Shown here: in pieces, positions 54,149 to 61,988 of the stretch
How the letters are laid out: each line of letters begins with the position of its first letter
Numbering within the stretch: position 1 is the first letter of the stretch
Assembly (NCBI RefSeq): GCF_900100965.1
Contig: NZ_FMUJ01000005.1
Location: 248,001 to 312,000 of the forward strand
Reading direction: 5' to 3'
From: Variovorax sp. EL159
GTDB lineage: Bacteria; Pseudomonadota; Gammaproteobacteria; Burkholderiales; Burkholderiaceae_C
DNA length: 64,000 nucleotides
Translations under genes and position numbers: made by a program
The notes under the pieces: model-generated
The model's input: only the letters and a program-made list of their open reading frames with translations
Database searches by the model: none
Told to the model about the DNA's origin: nothing

Positions 54149-54985
54149 ATGAGCATGACGCACCACCCCTTCGACAAAGCCCTGGCACTGCACCACAGCG
54201 ACATCCGCGTGGGGCACTTCACAGGCACCACCAGCCCCGACTACTGGAACATGGTCGGACCCTTCGGCGGCACTACCGCGGCGACCGCGCTGCAGTCGGT
54301 GCTGCAGCATCCCGACCTGCTCGGCACGCCGATCGCGCTGACCGTCAACTACGCGGCGGCGCTCGAAGCAGGTGCCTTCGACGTGCAGGCCACGGCCGTG
54401 CGCACCAACCGTTCGACGCAACACTGGACCGTGCAGATCACACAGCCCGGTGCCGGCGGCGCGGCGAACATGACGACCACCGCCACCGTGGTGACGGCCG
54501 CGCGCCGCGACACCTGGGGCCAGAGCGACATGCCGATGCCCGAGGTGCCCCGGCCCGAGGCGGTCGAGCAGATGCGCATCGGCCCTTCGGGCGTGGCCTG
54601 GATCAACCAGTACGAAATGCGGCCCGTGAGCGGCGGCATCCCCTCGAAGTGGGACGACAGCCTGCACCACAGCGAAACCCGCATCTGGCTGCGCGACGCG
54701 CAAGAGCGGCCGCTCGACTTCGCCTCGCTTGCCGCGATGAGCGACATGTTCTACCCGCGTGTCTGGCTGCGCCGCGCCAAGCACGTGCCGGCGGGCACGG
54801 TGTCGATCACCACCTACTTCCATGCCGATGCGGCGCAACTGGCCCAGGTCGGCACGGGCTACCTGCTGGGCCGCGCGGCGGGGCAGCAGTTCTTCAACGG
54901 CTTCTTCGACCAGACGGCGCATCTGTGGAGCGAGAAGGGCGTGTTGCTCGCGACCTCCAACCAGATCGTCTACTACAAGGAATAG
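54149..54985 (+). CDS. TesB-like acyl-CoA thioesterase family protein
   Basis: A 278-residue double-hotdog protein. MVGPFGGTTAATALQSV in the first hotdog and SLAAMSDMFYPRVWLR in the second are typical thioesterase II-like segments. ATG 54149 or 54155 are both possible starts; the nearest GGAGG-like site is rather far. It sits between the hydrolase and an SDR gene in the fatty-acid cluster and would release CoA from stalled acyl-CoA; substrate range is not evident. Confidence 0.82.
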   Translation: MSMTHHPFDKALALHHSDIRVGHFTGTTSPDYWNMVGPFGGTTAATALQSVLQHPDLLGTPIALTVNYAAALEAGAFDVQATAVRTNRSTQHWTVQITQPGAGGAANMTTTATVVTAARRDTWGQSDMPMPEVPRPEAVEQMRIGPSGVAWINQYEMRPVSGGIPSKWDDSLHHSETRIWLRDAQERPLDFASLAAMSDMFYPRVWLRRAKHVPAGTVSITTYFHADAAQLAQVGTGYLLGRAAGQQFFNGFFDQTAHLWSEKGVLLATSNQIVYYKE

Positions 54986-54989
54986 CACC

Positions 54990-55736
54990 ATGGCGCTCAC
55001 AAAGACCGCTCTCATCGTCGGCGCAGGCGATGCCACCGGCGGCGCCATCGCCCGCCGCTTCGCGCGCGAGGGCTTCGCCACCTGCGTCACGCGGCGCAGC
55101 CTCGACAAGCTGCAGCCGCTGGTCGCGCAGATCGAGGCCGACGGCGGCCGCGCCCATGCCTTCGCCTGCGATGCACGCAAGGAAGAAGAGGTGGTCGCGC
55201 TGATCGAACAGATCGAATCGACCATCGGCCCGATCGAGGTGATGGTGTTCAACATCGGCGCGAACGTGCCCGAGAGCATCCTCACGGAAAGCGCGCGCAA
55301 GTACTTCAAGGTGTGGGAGATGGCCTGCTTCTCGGGCTTTCTCAACGGGCGCGAGGTGGCCAAGCGGATGGTGGCGCGCGCGCTGCCGAAGGGCGGGCAT
55401 CGCGGCACGATCATCTTCACCGGTGCGACGGCTTCGCTGCGCGGTGCGGCCAACTTCGGCGCTTTCTCGGGCGCGAAGATGGCGCTGCGCGCGCTGGCCC
55501 AGTCGATGGCGCGCGAGCTGGGGCCGCAAGGCATTCATGTGGCGCACGTCGTGGTCGACGGTGCGATCGACACCGAGTTCATCCGCAGCAATTTCCCCGA
55601 GCGCTATGCGCTGAAGGAAGACGACGGCATCCTCAACCCCGAGCACATCGCCGACAGCTACTGGATGCTGCACACGCAGCCGCGCGACGCCTGGACGCAC
55701 GAGCTCGACCTGCGTCCGTGGACCGAGAAGTTCTGA
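54990..55736 (+). CDS. SDR family oxidoreductase
   Basis: A 248-residue SDR with ALIVGAGDATGGAIARRF, FNIGANVPESI, FTGATASLRG and a FSGAK motif in which Phe replaces the usual active-site Tyr (F-S-G-A-K). Catalysis may therefore be altered. It starts four bases after the thioesterase stop. Relatives are usually listed as SDR oxidoreductases of unknown substrate. A steroid/acyl-CoA related role is possible from context only. Confidence 0.82.
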   Translation: MALTKTALIVGAGDATGGAIARRFAREGFATCVTRRSLDKLQPLVAQIEADGGRAHAFACDARKEEEVVALIEQIESTIGPIEVMVFNIGANVPESILTESARKYFKVWEMACFSGFLNGREVAKRMVARALPKGGHRGTIIFTGATASLRGAANFGAFSGAKMALRALAQSMARELGPQGIHVAHVVVDGAIDTEFIRSNFPERYALKEDDGILNPEHIADSYWMLHTQPRDAWTHELDLRPWTEKF

Positions 55737-55850
55737 GATGACGACGGCCTGCTGTTCGGGCAGGGCGACATTCGCGGAGGGCACCACCTGGTGTCATCCG
55801 CACGCACCCCGAGCAGCGGCGCCCCGAAGCTAGCCCCCAAGGAGACACCC

Positions 55851-56444
55851 ATGACAAAGACCGTCGACTTCTATTTCGACTTCGGCAGCCCCGCCGCCTA
55901 CCTGGCCGCGACACAGCTGCCGCACGTTTGCGCCGACACCGGTGCCGAGCTGGTGTGGAAGCCCATGCTGCTCGGCGGCGTGTTCCAGGCTACCGGCAAC
56001 CATTCGCCGGCCGAGATCAAGCCCAAGGGCCCGTACATGACGGCCGACCTGAAGCGCTTCGCCAAGCGCTACGGCGTGGCCTATGAGCACAACCCGTACT
56101 TCCCCATCAACACGCTGCTGCTGATGCGCGGCGCCACCGGCATCCAGATGAAGGAGCCGGCGCGCTTCGGCAAGTACGTCGATGCGATCTACCACGCGAT
56201 GTGGGTCGAGCCGAAGAACCTCAACGACCCGGCGACGGTCGGCGCGGTGCTTCAGAATGCGGGCTTCGACGCCACCGCTTTGCTCGCGCTGGCCGGCGCG
56301 CAGGAGGTGAAAGACCGCCTGAAGGCCGTCACGCAGGAGGCGGTGGAGCGCGGTGTGTTCGGCGCCCCCACCATGTTCGTCGGCGACCAGATGTTCTGGG
56401 GCCAGGACCGCCTGGATTTCGTGCGCGAAGCACTCGACGCCTGA
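55851..56444 (+). CDS. 2-hydroxychromene-2-carboxylate isomerase (GST-kappa/DsbA-like)
   Basis: A 197-residue thioredoxin-fold protein with an inserted helical domain. VDFYFDFGSPAAYLAA at the N-terminus carries the Ser that binds glutathione, and GVFGAPTMFVGDQMFWGQDRLDFV is the C-terminal family signature. Family members isomerise aromatic ring-cleavage products with glutathione; many homologs have other or unknown substrates. ATG 55851 follows AAGGAGA, a strong ribosome site. Confidence 0.88.
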   Translation: MTKTVDFYFDFGSPAAYLAATQLPHVCADTGAELVWKPMLLGGVFQATGNHSPAEIKPKGPYMTADLKRFAKRYGVAYEHNPYFPINTLLLMRGATGIQMKEPARFGKYVDAIYHAMWVEPKNLNDPATVGAVLQNAGFDATALLALAGAQEVKDRLKAVTQEAVERGVFGAPTMFVGDQMFWGQDRLDFVREALDA

Positions 56445-56482
56445 GCGTCGTCAACAACCGTTTTTATCCAAGGACCATTTCC

Positions 56483-57247
56483 ATGAGCGACATCCTCGTC
56501 CACACCGAAGCCGGTGTGATGACCCTGACCTTCAACCGCCTCGACAAGAAGAACTCGATCACCAGCAGCATGTATGCCGAGCTGGCCGATGCGTTGGCGC
56601 AAGCCGTCAGCGACACGGCCGTGCGCTGCGTGCTGATCCAGGGCGACCCGACGATCTTCAGCGCCGGCAACGACATCGGCGACTTCCTGAATGCGCCGCC
56701 CGCCAACCAGGAGTCGCCGGTGTTCCGCTTCCTGCGCGGCATCGCGACCTTTCCGAAGCCGATCGTCGCGGCCGTCTGCGGCCCGGCCGTGGGCATCGGC
56801 ACCACGATGCTGTTCCATTGCGACCTCGTCTACGCGGGCGACAACGCGGCCTTCTCGCTGCCTTTCGTCAACCTGGGCCTGTGCCCCGAAGCTGCATCGA
56901 GCCTGCTCGTGCCGCAGATGCTGGGCTACCACCGCGCGGCCGAAGCGCTGCTGCTGGGCGAGCCCTTCATGGCCGAGGCCGCGCTCGAAGTGGGCCTGGT
57001 CAACCGTGTGGTGCCGCCGACCGAGGCGAACGCCATTGCACAGACGCAGGCCCGCAAGCTTGCGGCCAAGCCGCTGAGCGCGCTGATCGAAACCAAGCGG
57101 CTGCTGAAGAAGGCGCAGATGCCCGCCGTGATCGAACGCATGGACGAAGAGGGCGCAAGCTTCGGCCGCATGCTGCGCGAACCGGCGGCCCGCGAGGCTT
57201 TCGGCGCCTTCATGGAGAAGCGCAAGCCCGACTTTTCGAAGCTCTGA
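56483..57247 (+). CDS. enoyl-CoA hydratase/isomerase family protein
   Basis: A 254-residue crotonase. TIFSAGNDIGDFL is the CoA/oxyanion loop and AVCGPAVGIGTTMLFHCDL the second oxyanion helix; LGLCPEAASSLLVPQ shows Pro-Glu where the catalytic acid lies. The lack of Glu at the first catalytic site (GIGTT in place of GGGCE) suggests an isomerase or a hydratase of modified type. ATG 56483 follows AAGGA. It ends the beta-oxidation group. Confidence 0.87.
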   Translation: MSDILVHTEAGVMTLTFNRLDKKNSITSSMYAELADALAQAVSDTAVRCVLIQGDPTIFSAGNDIGDFLNAPPANQESPVFRFLRGIATFPKPIVAAVCGPAVGIGTTMLFHCDLVYAGDNAAFSLPFVNLGLCPEAASSLLVPQMLGYHRAAEALLLGEPFMAEAALEVGLVNRVVPPTEANAIAQTQARKLAAKPLSALIETKRLLKKAQMPAVIERMDEEGASFGRMLREPAAREAFGAFMEKRKPDFSKL

Positions 57248-57339
57248 GCGCCCGGCTTTTCTGCTTGCACGCGTACACTGTCCGCCGTGCAAGATGAAGA
57301 GATCAATACGGCTGTAGCCCCCGTCCAGCGGGCGCATGG

Positions 57340-57358
57340 TGCTACTGAAAAAGTAGCA
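57340..57358 (+). repeat. small palindromic repeat directly before a start codon
   Basis: TGCTAC (57340-57345), seven bases, GTAGCA (57353-57358), immediately followed by ATG 57359. Short A/T-looped palindromes of the GCTA...TAGC type are scattered in many Comamonadaceae genomes. In the message this hairpin would sit where the ribosome site of ATG 57359 should be. Confidence 0.5.
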
Positions 57359-58540
57359 ATGAAGCCGACCCGCAGGCGTACTTTGGGCCTGCTTGCAGGC
57401 ACGTTGGCCGCGCCTTCGCTGGCCTTGGCGCGCGTGCGGCCGCTGCGCATCGGCGTCATCGGTTCGTGGTCCGGCCCCTATGCGGGCGGTGGCCGCCAGT
57501 TCGACGCCGGCATGGCGGTCTGGCTCGCGGCGCACAACCAGCACATCGCGGGGCGGCCGGTCGAACTGGTGCGGCGCGACGTGCCGGGCAGTGCGCCCGA
57601 GCAGGCGCGGCGCCATGCGCAGGACCTCGTGGAAAGCGAACGCGTCGACCTGCTCGCCGGGCTCGACTTCAGCTCCAACGCCTATGCCGTCGGCACCGTC
57701 GCCACGCAGGCGAAGACACCCATGGTGGTGATGAACGCGGCGTCGTCGGGCATCACGGCGCGCTGTCCGCTGGCGGTGCGGACCTCGTTCACCATCGCCC
57801 AGGTCACGCTGCCGATGGCGCGCTGGGCACTGCAGCAGGGCCTGCGCGACGTGTGCACCGTGGTGGCCGACTACGCCTCGGGTGTCGATGCCGAAAGCGC
57901 CTTCGTCTCGGGCATCACCGCGGGCGGTGGCCGGGTCGGCGCGATGCTGCGGGTGCCGCTGGCCACGCTCGACTACTCGGCCTACATGCTGCGCCTGCGC
58001 GAACTGAAGCCGCAGGCGGTGTTCTTCTTCTTGCCCTCGGGGCAGATGCCGGCGAGCTTCCTGAAGTTCTGGCGCGACCGCGGCATGGCCGACACCGGCA
58101 TCCGCCTGCTGGCCACTGGCGATGCCACCGACGACAACTACCTGCAGGGCATCGGCGAACTGGCCGATGGCCTCGTTACGAGCCATCACTATTCGTTCGC
58201 CCATGCCTCGCCGGCCAACCGCCGCTTCACGGGCGTCTTCGAGACGGAATACGGCAGCCACCTGCGGCCGGGCTACTTCGCGGTGGCGGCCTACGACGGG
58301 CTCGCGGCCATCGACGCCGCGATGAGTTCACCCGCCGCGCGGGGCGGTGCGAGCGGGGAGCGGCTGGTCGATGCCTTCCGGGGCCTGAAGCTCGACAGCC
58401 CGCGCGGCCCGGTCGAGATCGACGCCCACACGCGCGACATCGTGCAGACCGTGTACATCCGCCGCGTCGAGCGGCAGGACGGGCGCTGGATCAACCGCGA
58501 GTTCGAGCGATTCGAGCGGGTGCGCGACCCGGGCGCCTGA
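57359..58540 (+). CDS. ABC transporter substrate-binding protein (amide/branched-chain amino acid type), Tat signal
   Basis: A periplasmic receptor of 393 residues from ATG 57359 (MKPTRRRTLGLLAG), which carries a twin-arginine signal. The mature part begins PLRIGVIGSWSGPYAGGGRQ and has the two-lobed type I fold of AmiC/UrtA/LivJ proteins. GTG 57287 is also in frame and would add 24 residues before the Tat motif. No permease or ATPase genes follow, so it is an orphan receptor. The ligand is unknown. Confidence 0.86.
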   Translation: MKPTRRRTLGLLAGTLAAPSLALARVRPLRIGVIGSWSGPYAGGGRQFDAGMAVWLAAHNQHIAGRPVELVRRDVPGSAPEQARRHAQDLVESERVDLLAGLDFSSNAYAVGTVATQAKTPMVVMNAASSGITARCPLAVRTSFTIAQVTLPMARWALQQGLRDVCTVVADYASGVDAESAFVSGITAGGGRVGAMLRVPLATLDYSAYMLRLRELKPQAVFFFLPSGQMPASFLKFWRDRGMADTGIRLLATGDATDDNYLQGIGELADGLVTSHHYSFAHASPANRRFTGVFETEYGSHLRPGYFAVAAYDGLAAIDAAMSSPAARGGASGERLVDAFRGLKLDSPRGPVEIDAHTRDIVQTVYIRRVERQDGRWINREFERFERVRDPGA

Positions 58541-58555
58541 GCGCGCCTTTCCTGC

Positions 58556-58981
58556 TCAGGGCTGCTGTTCGATGGGCCGGGGGCGGCCGTTGTCATCGAT
58601 GGCCACGTAGGTGAAGGTGGCCTGCGTCACCTTGATGTACTCGCCCTGCGCGCGAAAGCGCTCGGCGAACACCTCGACCGTGACCGTGACCGACGTGCGA
58701 CCGATGCGCACCAGCTTCGAATAGAACGAGAGGATGTCGCCCAGCCGCACGGGCTGCTTGAAGATGAATTCGTTCACCGCCACCGTGGCCTGCCGGCCCT
58801 TGGCGTAGCGCGCCGGGATCACCGAGCCGGCCAGGTCGCATTGCGCCATGACCCAGCCGCCGAAGATGTCGCCGTTGGCATTGCAGTCGGCCGGCATCGG
58901 AATGACCTTGAGCACCAGCTCCATGTCGGTGGGCAGGCTCTTGAGGGTGGCGGCGGCAGCAGCGCTGGAAGTATCTGACAT
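58556..58981 (-). CDS. YciA-like acyl-CoA thioesterase
   Basis: A single hotdog-domain thioesterase of 141 residues. MPADCNANGDIFGGWVMAQCDLAG contains the catalytic Asn/Asp region, and the C-terminal YVAIDDNGRPRPI is typical of YciA. ATG 58981 (MSDTSS) is chosen over an upstream in-frame start at 59053, which would run into the divergent exporter gene. Broad acyl-CoA specificity is expected from family knowledge. Confidence 0.9.
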   Translation of the reverse strand: MSDTSSAAAAATLKSLPTDMELVLKVIPMPADCNANGDIFGGWVMAQCDLAGSVIPARYAKGRQATVAVNEFIFKQPVRLGDILSFYSKLVRIGRTSVTVTVEVFAERFRAQGEYIKVTQATFTYVAIDDNGRPRPIEQQP

Positions 58982-59022
58982 GGGCACAATCTGGAACAAA
59001 CAAGCAACCACGATTGTCCTCC

Positions 59023-60897
59023 ATGCGCCGCAGTGGCGAAGCCCCCTCCCCATCGTCCGTCCCCTCCCTCACCGTCTCCGGCCACCCACCGGCGACCAGC
59101 GACCGTTCCGACTGGGCGACGCTGCGCCGGCTCTTTCCCTACCTGTGGCAGTACAAGTGGCGGGTGATCGCGGCGCTCGCGTTCATGGTGGGCGCCAAGG
59201 TGGCCAACGTGGGCGTGCCGGTGCTGCTGAAGAACCTCATCGACACGATGACGCCCAAGCCCGACATGGCCCAGGCGCTGCTGATCGTGCCCATCGGGCT
59301 GCTGCTGGCCTACGGGCTGCTGCGCTTTTCGACCGCGCTCTTCGGCGAGTTGCGCGAGTTGATCTTCGCCAAGGCCACCGAAGGCACGGCGCGGCAGATC
59401 GCGCTGGAGGTGTTCGGCCACCTGCACGCGCTGAGCCTGCGCTTTCACCTGGAGCGCCAGACCGGCGGCATGACGCGCGACATCGAGCGCGGCACGCGCG
59501 GCGTGCACTCGCTCATCTCGATGTCGCTCTACAGCATCGTGCCGACCATCATCGAGCTGGTGCTGGTGCTCACGATCCTGGGCGTGAAGTTCGACTGGCT
59601 CTTCGTCGTGATCACGCTGGTGGCGCTGGTGCTGTACATCACCTTCACGGTCACGGTGACCGAGTGGCGCACCCAGTTCCGCAAGACCATGAACGAGCTC
59701 GACTCGACGGCGCAAAGCCGCGCGGTCGATTCGCTGCTGAACTACGAAACCGTCAAGTACTTCAACAACGAGGAGTTCGAGGCCAGGCGCTACGACGCCA
59801 GCCTCGACCGCTACCGCAAGGCGGCCATCAAGAGCCAGCGCACGCTGAGCATGCTCAACACCGGCCAGCAGTTGCTGATCGCGATCAGCCTGGTGCTGAT
59901 GCTGTGGCGCGCCACCTCGGGCGTGGTCGACGGGCGCATGACGCTGGGCGACCTGGTGATGGTCAACGCCTTCATGATCCAGCTCTACATTCCGCTCAAC
60001 TTCCTGGGCGTGATCTACCGCGAGATCAAGCAGAGCCTGACCGACCTGGACAAGATGTTCGTGCTGATGGAGAAAGAGCGCGAGGTGCGCGATGCACCCG
60101 GCGCGCAGCCCTTGGCCTTGCCTCCTCTTCCGCCGGGGGAGGGCGGCGGCGTCAATTCCACCGTCCGTTTCGAAGGTGTCAGCTTTGCCTATGAGCCCGC
60201 GCGCCCCATCCTCAAGCACGTGAGCTTCGAGATTCCCGCCGGCAAGACGGTGGCCGTGGTCGGCCCTTCGGGTTCGGGCAAGTCGACGCTGGCGCGGCTG
60301 CTGTACCGCTTCTACGACGTGCAGCAGGGCCGCATCACCATCGGCGGCGAAGACATCCGCGAGGTCACGCAATCGAGCGTGCGCCGTGCCATCGGCATCG
60401 TGCCGCAGGACACGGTGCTGTTCAACGACACGGTCGAATACAACATTGCCTACGGCCGCCCCGGTGCGAGCCGCGAAGAGGTGGAAGGCGCTGCGCGTGC
60501 CGCGCGCATCCACGACTTCATCTCGGCCACGCCCAAGGGCTACGAGACGACGGTGGGCGAACGGGGCCTGAAGCTCTCGGGCGGCGAGAAGCAGCGCGTG
60601 GCCATCGCGCGCACGCTGCTGAAGAACCCGCCCATCGTGATCTTCGACGAGGCCACCTCGGCACTCGACTCTGCCAACGAGCGCGCGATCCAGTCCGAGC
60701 TCAAGAGCGCGGCGCAGGACAAGACCACGCTGGTCATCGCGCACCGCCTGTCGACCGTGGTCGATGCGCACGAGATCCTGGTGCTGGAGTCGGGCGTGGT
60801 CGTCGAGCGCGGCACGCATGCCGAGCTGCTCGCGGCACGCGGCCGCTATGCGCAGATGTGGGCTTTGCAGAAGAGCGAAGCGACACCGCTGATGTAG
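59023..60897 (+). CDS. Atm1/HMT1-type ABC exporter (fused membrane and ATPase domains)
   Basis: A 624-residue half-transporter that works as a dimer. The membrane domain (about 40-330) has about six helices and the family motif SLLNYETVKYFNNEEFE. The ATPase domain (about 375-610) has VGPSGSGKST (Walker A), LSGGEKQRVAIAR (signature) and IVIFDEATSALD (Walker B). Relatives export glutathione-linked or Fe-S precursor compounds. A linker near residue 367-378 (LALPPLPPGEGGG) looks like a translated REP-type hairpin. ATG 59023 is chosen; it lies 42 bases from the divergent YciA gene. Confidence 0.92.
   Translation: MRRSGEAPSPSSVPSLTVSGHPPATSDRSDWATLRRLFPYLWQYKWRVIAALAFMVGAKVANVGVPVLLKNLIDTMTPKPDMAQALLIVPIGLLLAYGLLRFSTALFGELRELIFAKATEGTARQIALEVFGHLHALSLRFHLERQTGGMTRDIERGTRGVHSLISMSLYSIVPTIIELVLVLTILGVKFDWLFVVITLVALVLYITFTVTVTEWRTQFRKTMNELDSTAQSRAVDSLLNYETVKYFNNEEFEARRYDASLDRYRKAAIKSQRTLSMLNTGQQLLIAISLVLMLWRATSGVVDGRMTLGDLVMVNAFMIQLYIPLNFLGVIYREIKQSLTDLDKMFVLMEKEREVRDAPGAQPLALPPLPPGEGGGVNSTVRFEGVSFAYEPARPILKHVSFEIPAGKTVAVVGPSGSGKSTLARLLYRFYDVQQGRITIGGEDIREVTQSSVRRAIGIVPQDTVLFNDTVEYNIAYGRPGASREEVEGAARAARIHDFISATPKGYETTVGERGLKLSGGEKQRVAIARTLLKNPPIVIFDEATSALDSANERAIQSELKSAAQDKTTLVIAHRLSTVVDAHEILVLESGVVVERGTHAELLAARGRYAQMWALQKSEATPLM
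60121..60142. repeat. REP-like hairpin inside the ABC exporter linker
   Basis: CCTCC (60121-60125) and GGAGG (60138-60142) flank a TCTTCCGCCGGG loop region. The sequence strongly resembles the CCCTCCCCC-AGC-GGGGGAGGG hairpin at 61966-61986. It encodes the PPLPPGEGGG part of the inter-domain linker in frame. Confidence 0.4.
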
Positions 60898-60940
60898 CGC
60901 GATCATCCAGACTTTTTTCAATCGATTCAGGAGTTCAGAC

Positions 60941-61879
60941 GTGTCGACCAAGATTCCCCTGCTGGTGCTCAACAGCCTGTCGAGCGCCCACCAGGCCCAG
61001 ATTGCCGAGGTCTATGACCTGACCTACGCCTTCGGCGCTGCCCAGCGCGCCGCCGCCATTGCCGAGCACGGCAAGAAATTCCGCGCGGTGCTGACCATCG
61101 GCGTCATCGGCATCACGCCCGAGGAGATCGCGGCCATGCCGGCCGTCGAGCTGATCTGCTGCCTGGGCGCGGGCTACGAAGGCGTGCCGCTCGACGTGAC
61201 GCGTGCGCGCGGCATCGCCACGGCCAACGGCGCGGGCACCAACGACGACTGCGTGGCCGACCACGCCTTCGGCCTGCTCATCGGCATCGTGCGCGAGTTC
61301 CGCAAGCTCGACCGCCTGTGCCGCGAAGGCGTGTGGCGCGAAGCCATTCCGCAGCCGGCCAATGTGTCGGGCAAGAAGCTGGGCATCCTCGGGCTGGGCA
61401 CCATCGGCCAGAAGATCGCCAAGCGCGCTGCGGCGTTCGACATGGAGGTCGGCTATCACAACCGCAAGCCGCGCGAAGGCGCAACGCAGCGCTACTTCGA
61501 CGACCTGAAGTCGCTGGCGGCCTGGGCCGACTTTCTGGTGCTGGCCGCACCGGGCGGACCGGCGACCAAGCATCTGGTCAATGCCGAAGTGCTCGATGCG
61601 CTGGGGCCACAGGGCTACCTGGTGAGCATCGGCCGCGGCAGCGTGGTCGACACCGAGGCGCTGGCCGCAGCGCTGCGCGAGAACCGCATCGCGGGCGCGG
61701 GCCTGGACGTGTACGAGAGCGAGCCGAAGCGGCCGGAGCCGTTGGTCGGCCTGAACAACGTGCTGCTGACGCCGCACATGGCGGGCTGGTCACCCGAGGC
61801 GACGCAGAAGTCAGTCGATCATTTCCTGGCGAATGCTGAAGGGCACTTCGCGGGGCGCGGCGTCGTTACGCCGATCTGA
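60941..61879 (+). CDS. D-isomer-specific 2-hydroxyacid dehydrogenase
   Basis: A 312-residue NAD(P)-dependent reductase of glyoxylate/hydroxypyruvate type. The Rossmann loop is LGILGLGTIGQKIAKR; the catalytic Arg is in SIGRGSVVD, with Glu downstream, and the His is in LLTPHMAGWSPEA. The start is GTG 60941 with CAGGAG ten bases before. It is 43 bases downstream of the exporter gene and may be co-transcribed. The substrate is inferred only at family level. Confidence 0.9.
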   Translation: MSTKIPLLVLNSLSSAHQAQIAEVYDLTYAFGAAQRAAAIAEHGKKFRAVLTIGVIGITPEEIAAMPAVELICCLGAGYEGVPLDVTRARGIATANGAGTNDDCVADHAFGLLIGIVREFRKLDRLCREGVWREAIPQPANVSGKKLGILGLGTIGQKIAKRAAAFDMEVGYHNRKPREGATQRYFDDLKSLAAWADFLVLAAPGGPATKHLVNAEVLDALGPQGYLVSIGRGSVVDTEALAAALRENRIAGAGLDVYESEPKRPEPLVGLNNVLLTPHMAGWSPEATQKSVDHFLANAEGHFAGRGVVTPI

Positions 61880-61889
61880 GTGACTTGCT

Positions 61890-61986
61890 CCTTCCCCCTC
61901 TGGGGGAAGGTGGGGATGGGGGCGGGCAGAGCGCGCGCAATGAGCGCCGCTTGCCCCCACCCCCGCCCTCCCCCAGCGGGGGAGGG
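61890..61986. repeat. REP-like element of two GC-rich hairpins between convergent genes
   Basis: Hairpin 1: CCTTCCCCC (61890-61898), loop TCT, GGGGGAAGG (61902-61910). Hairpin 2: CCCTCCCCC (61966-61974), loop AGC, GGGGGAGGG (61978-61986). Between them, a GGGGGCGGGC... and ...GCCCCCACCCCCGCC pairing joins the two into one larger imperfect palindrome. It lies exactly between the convergent dehydrogenase and amidase genes and may act as a bidirectional terminator. Confidence 0.75.
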
Positions 61987-61988
61987 AG

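Noticed and set aside
55782..55793. CACCA-CC-TGGTG dyad before the isomerase gene as an operator
   Set aside because: Only 5-bp arms in GC-rich DNA and no regulator gene next to it; could easily be chance.
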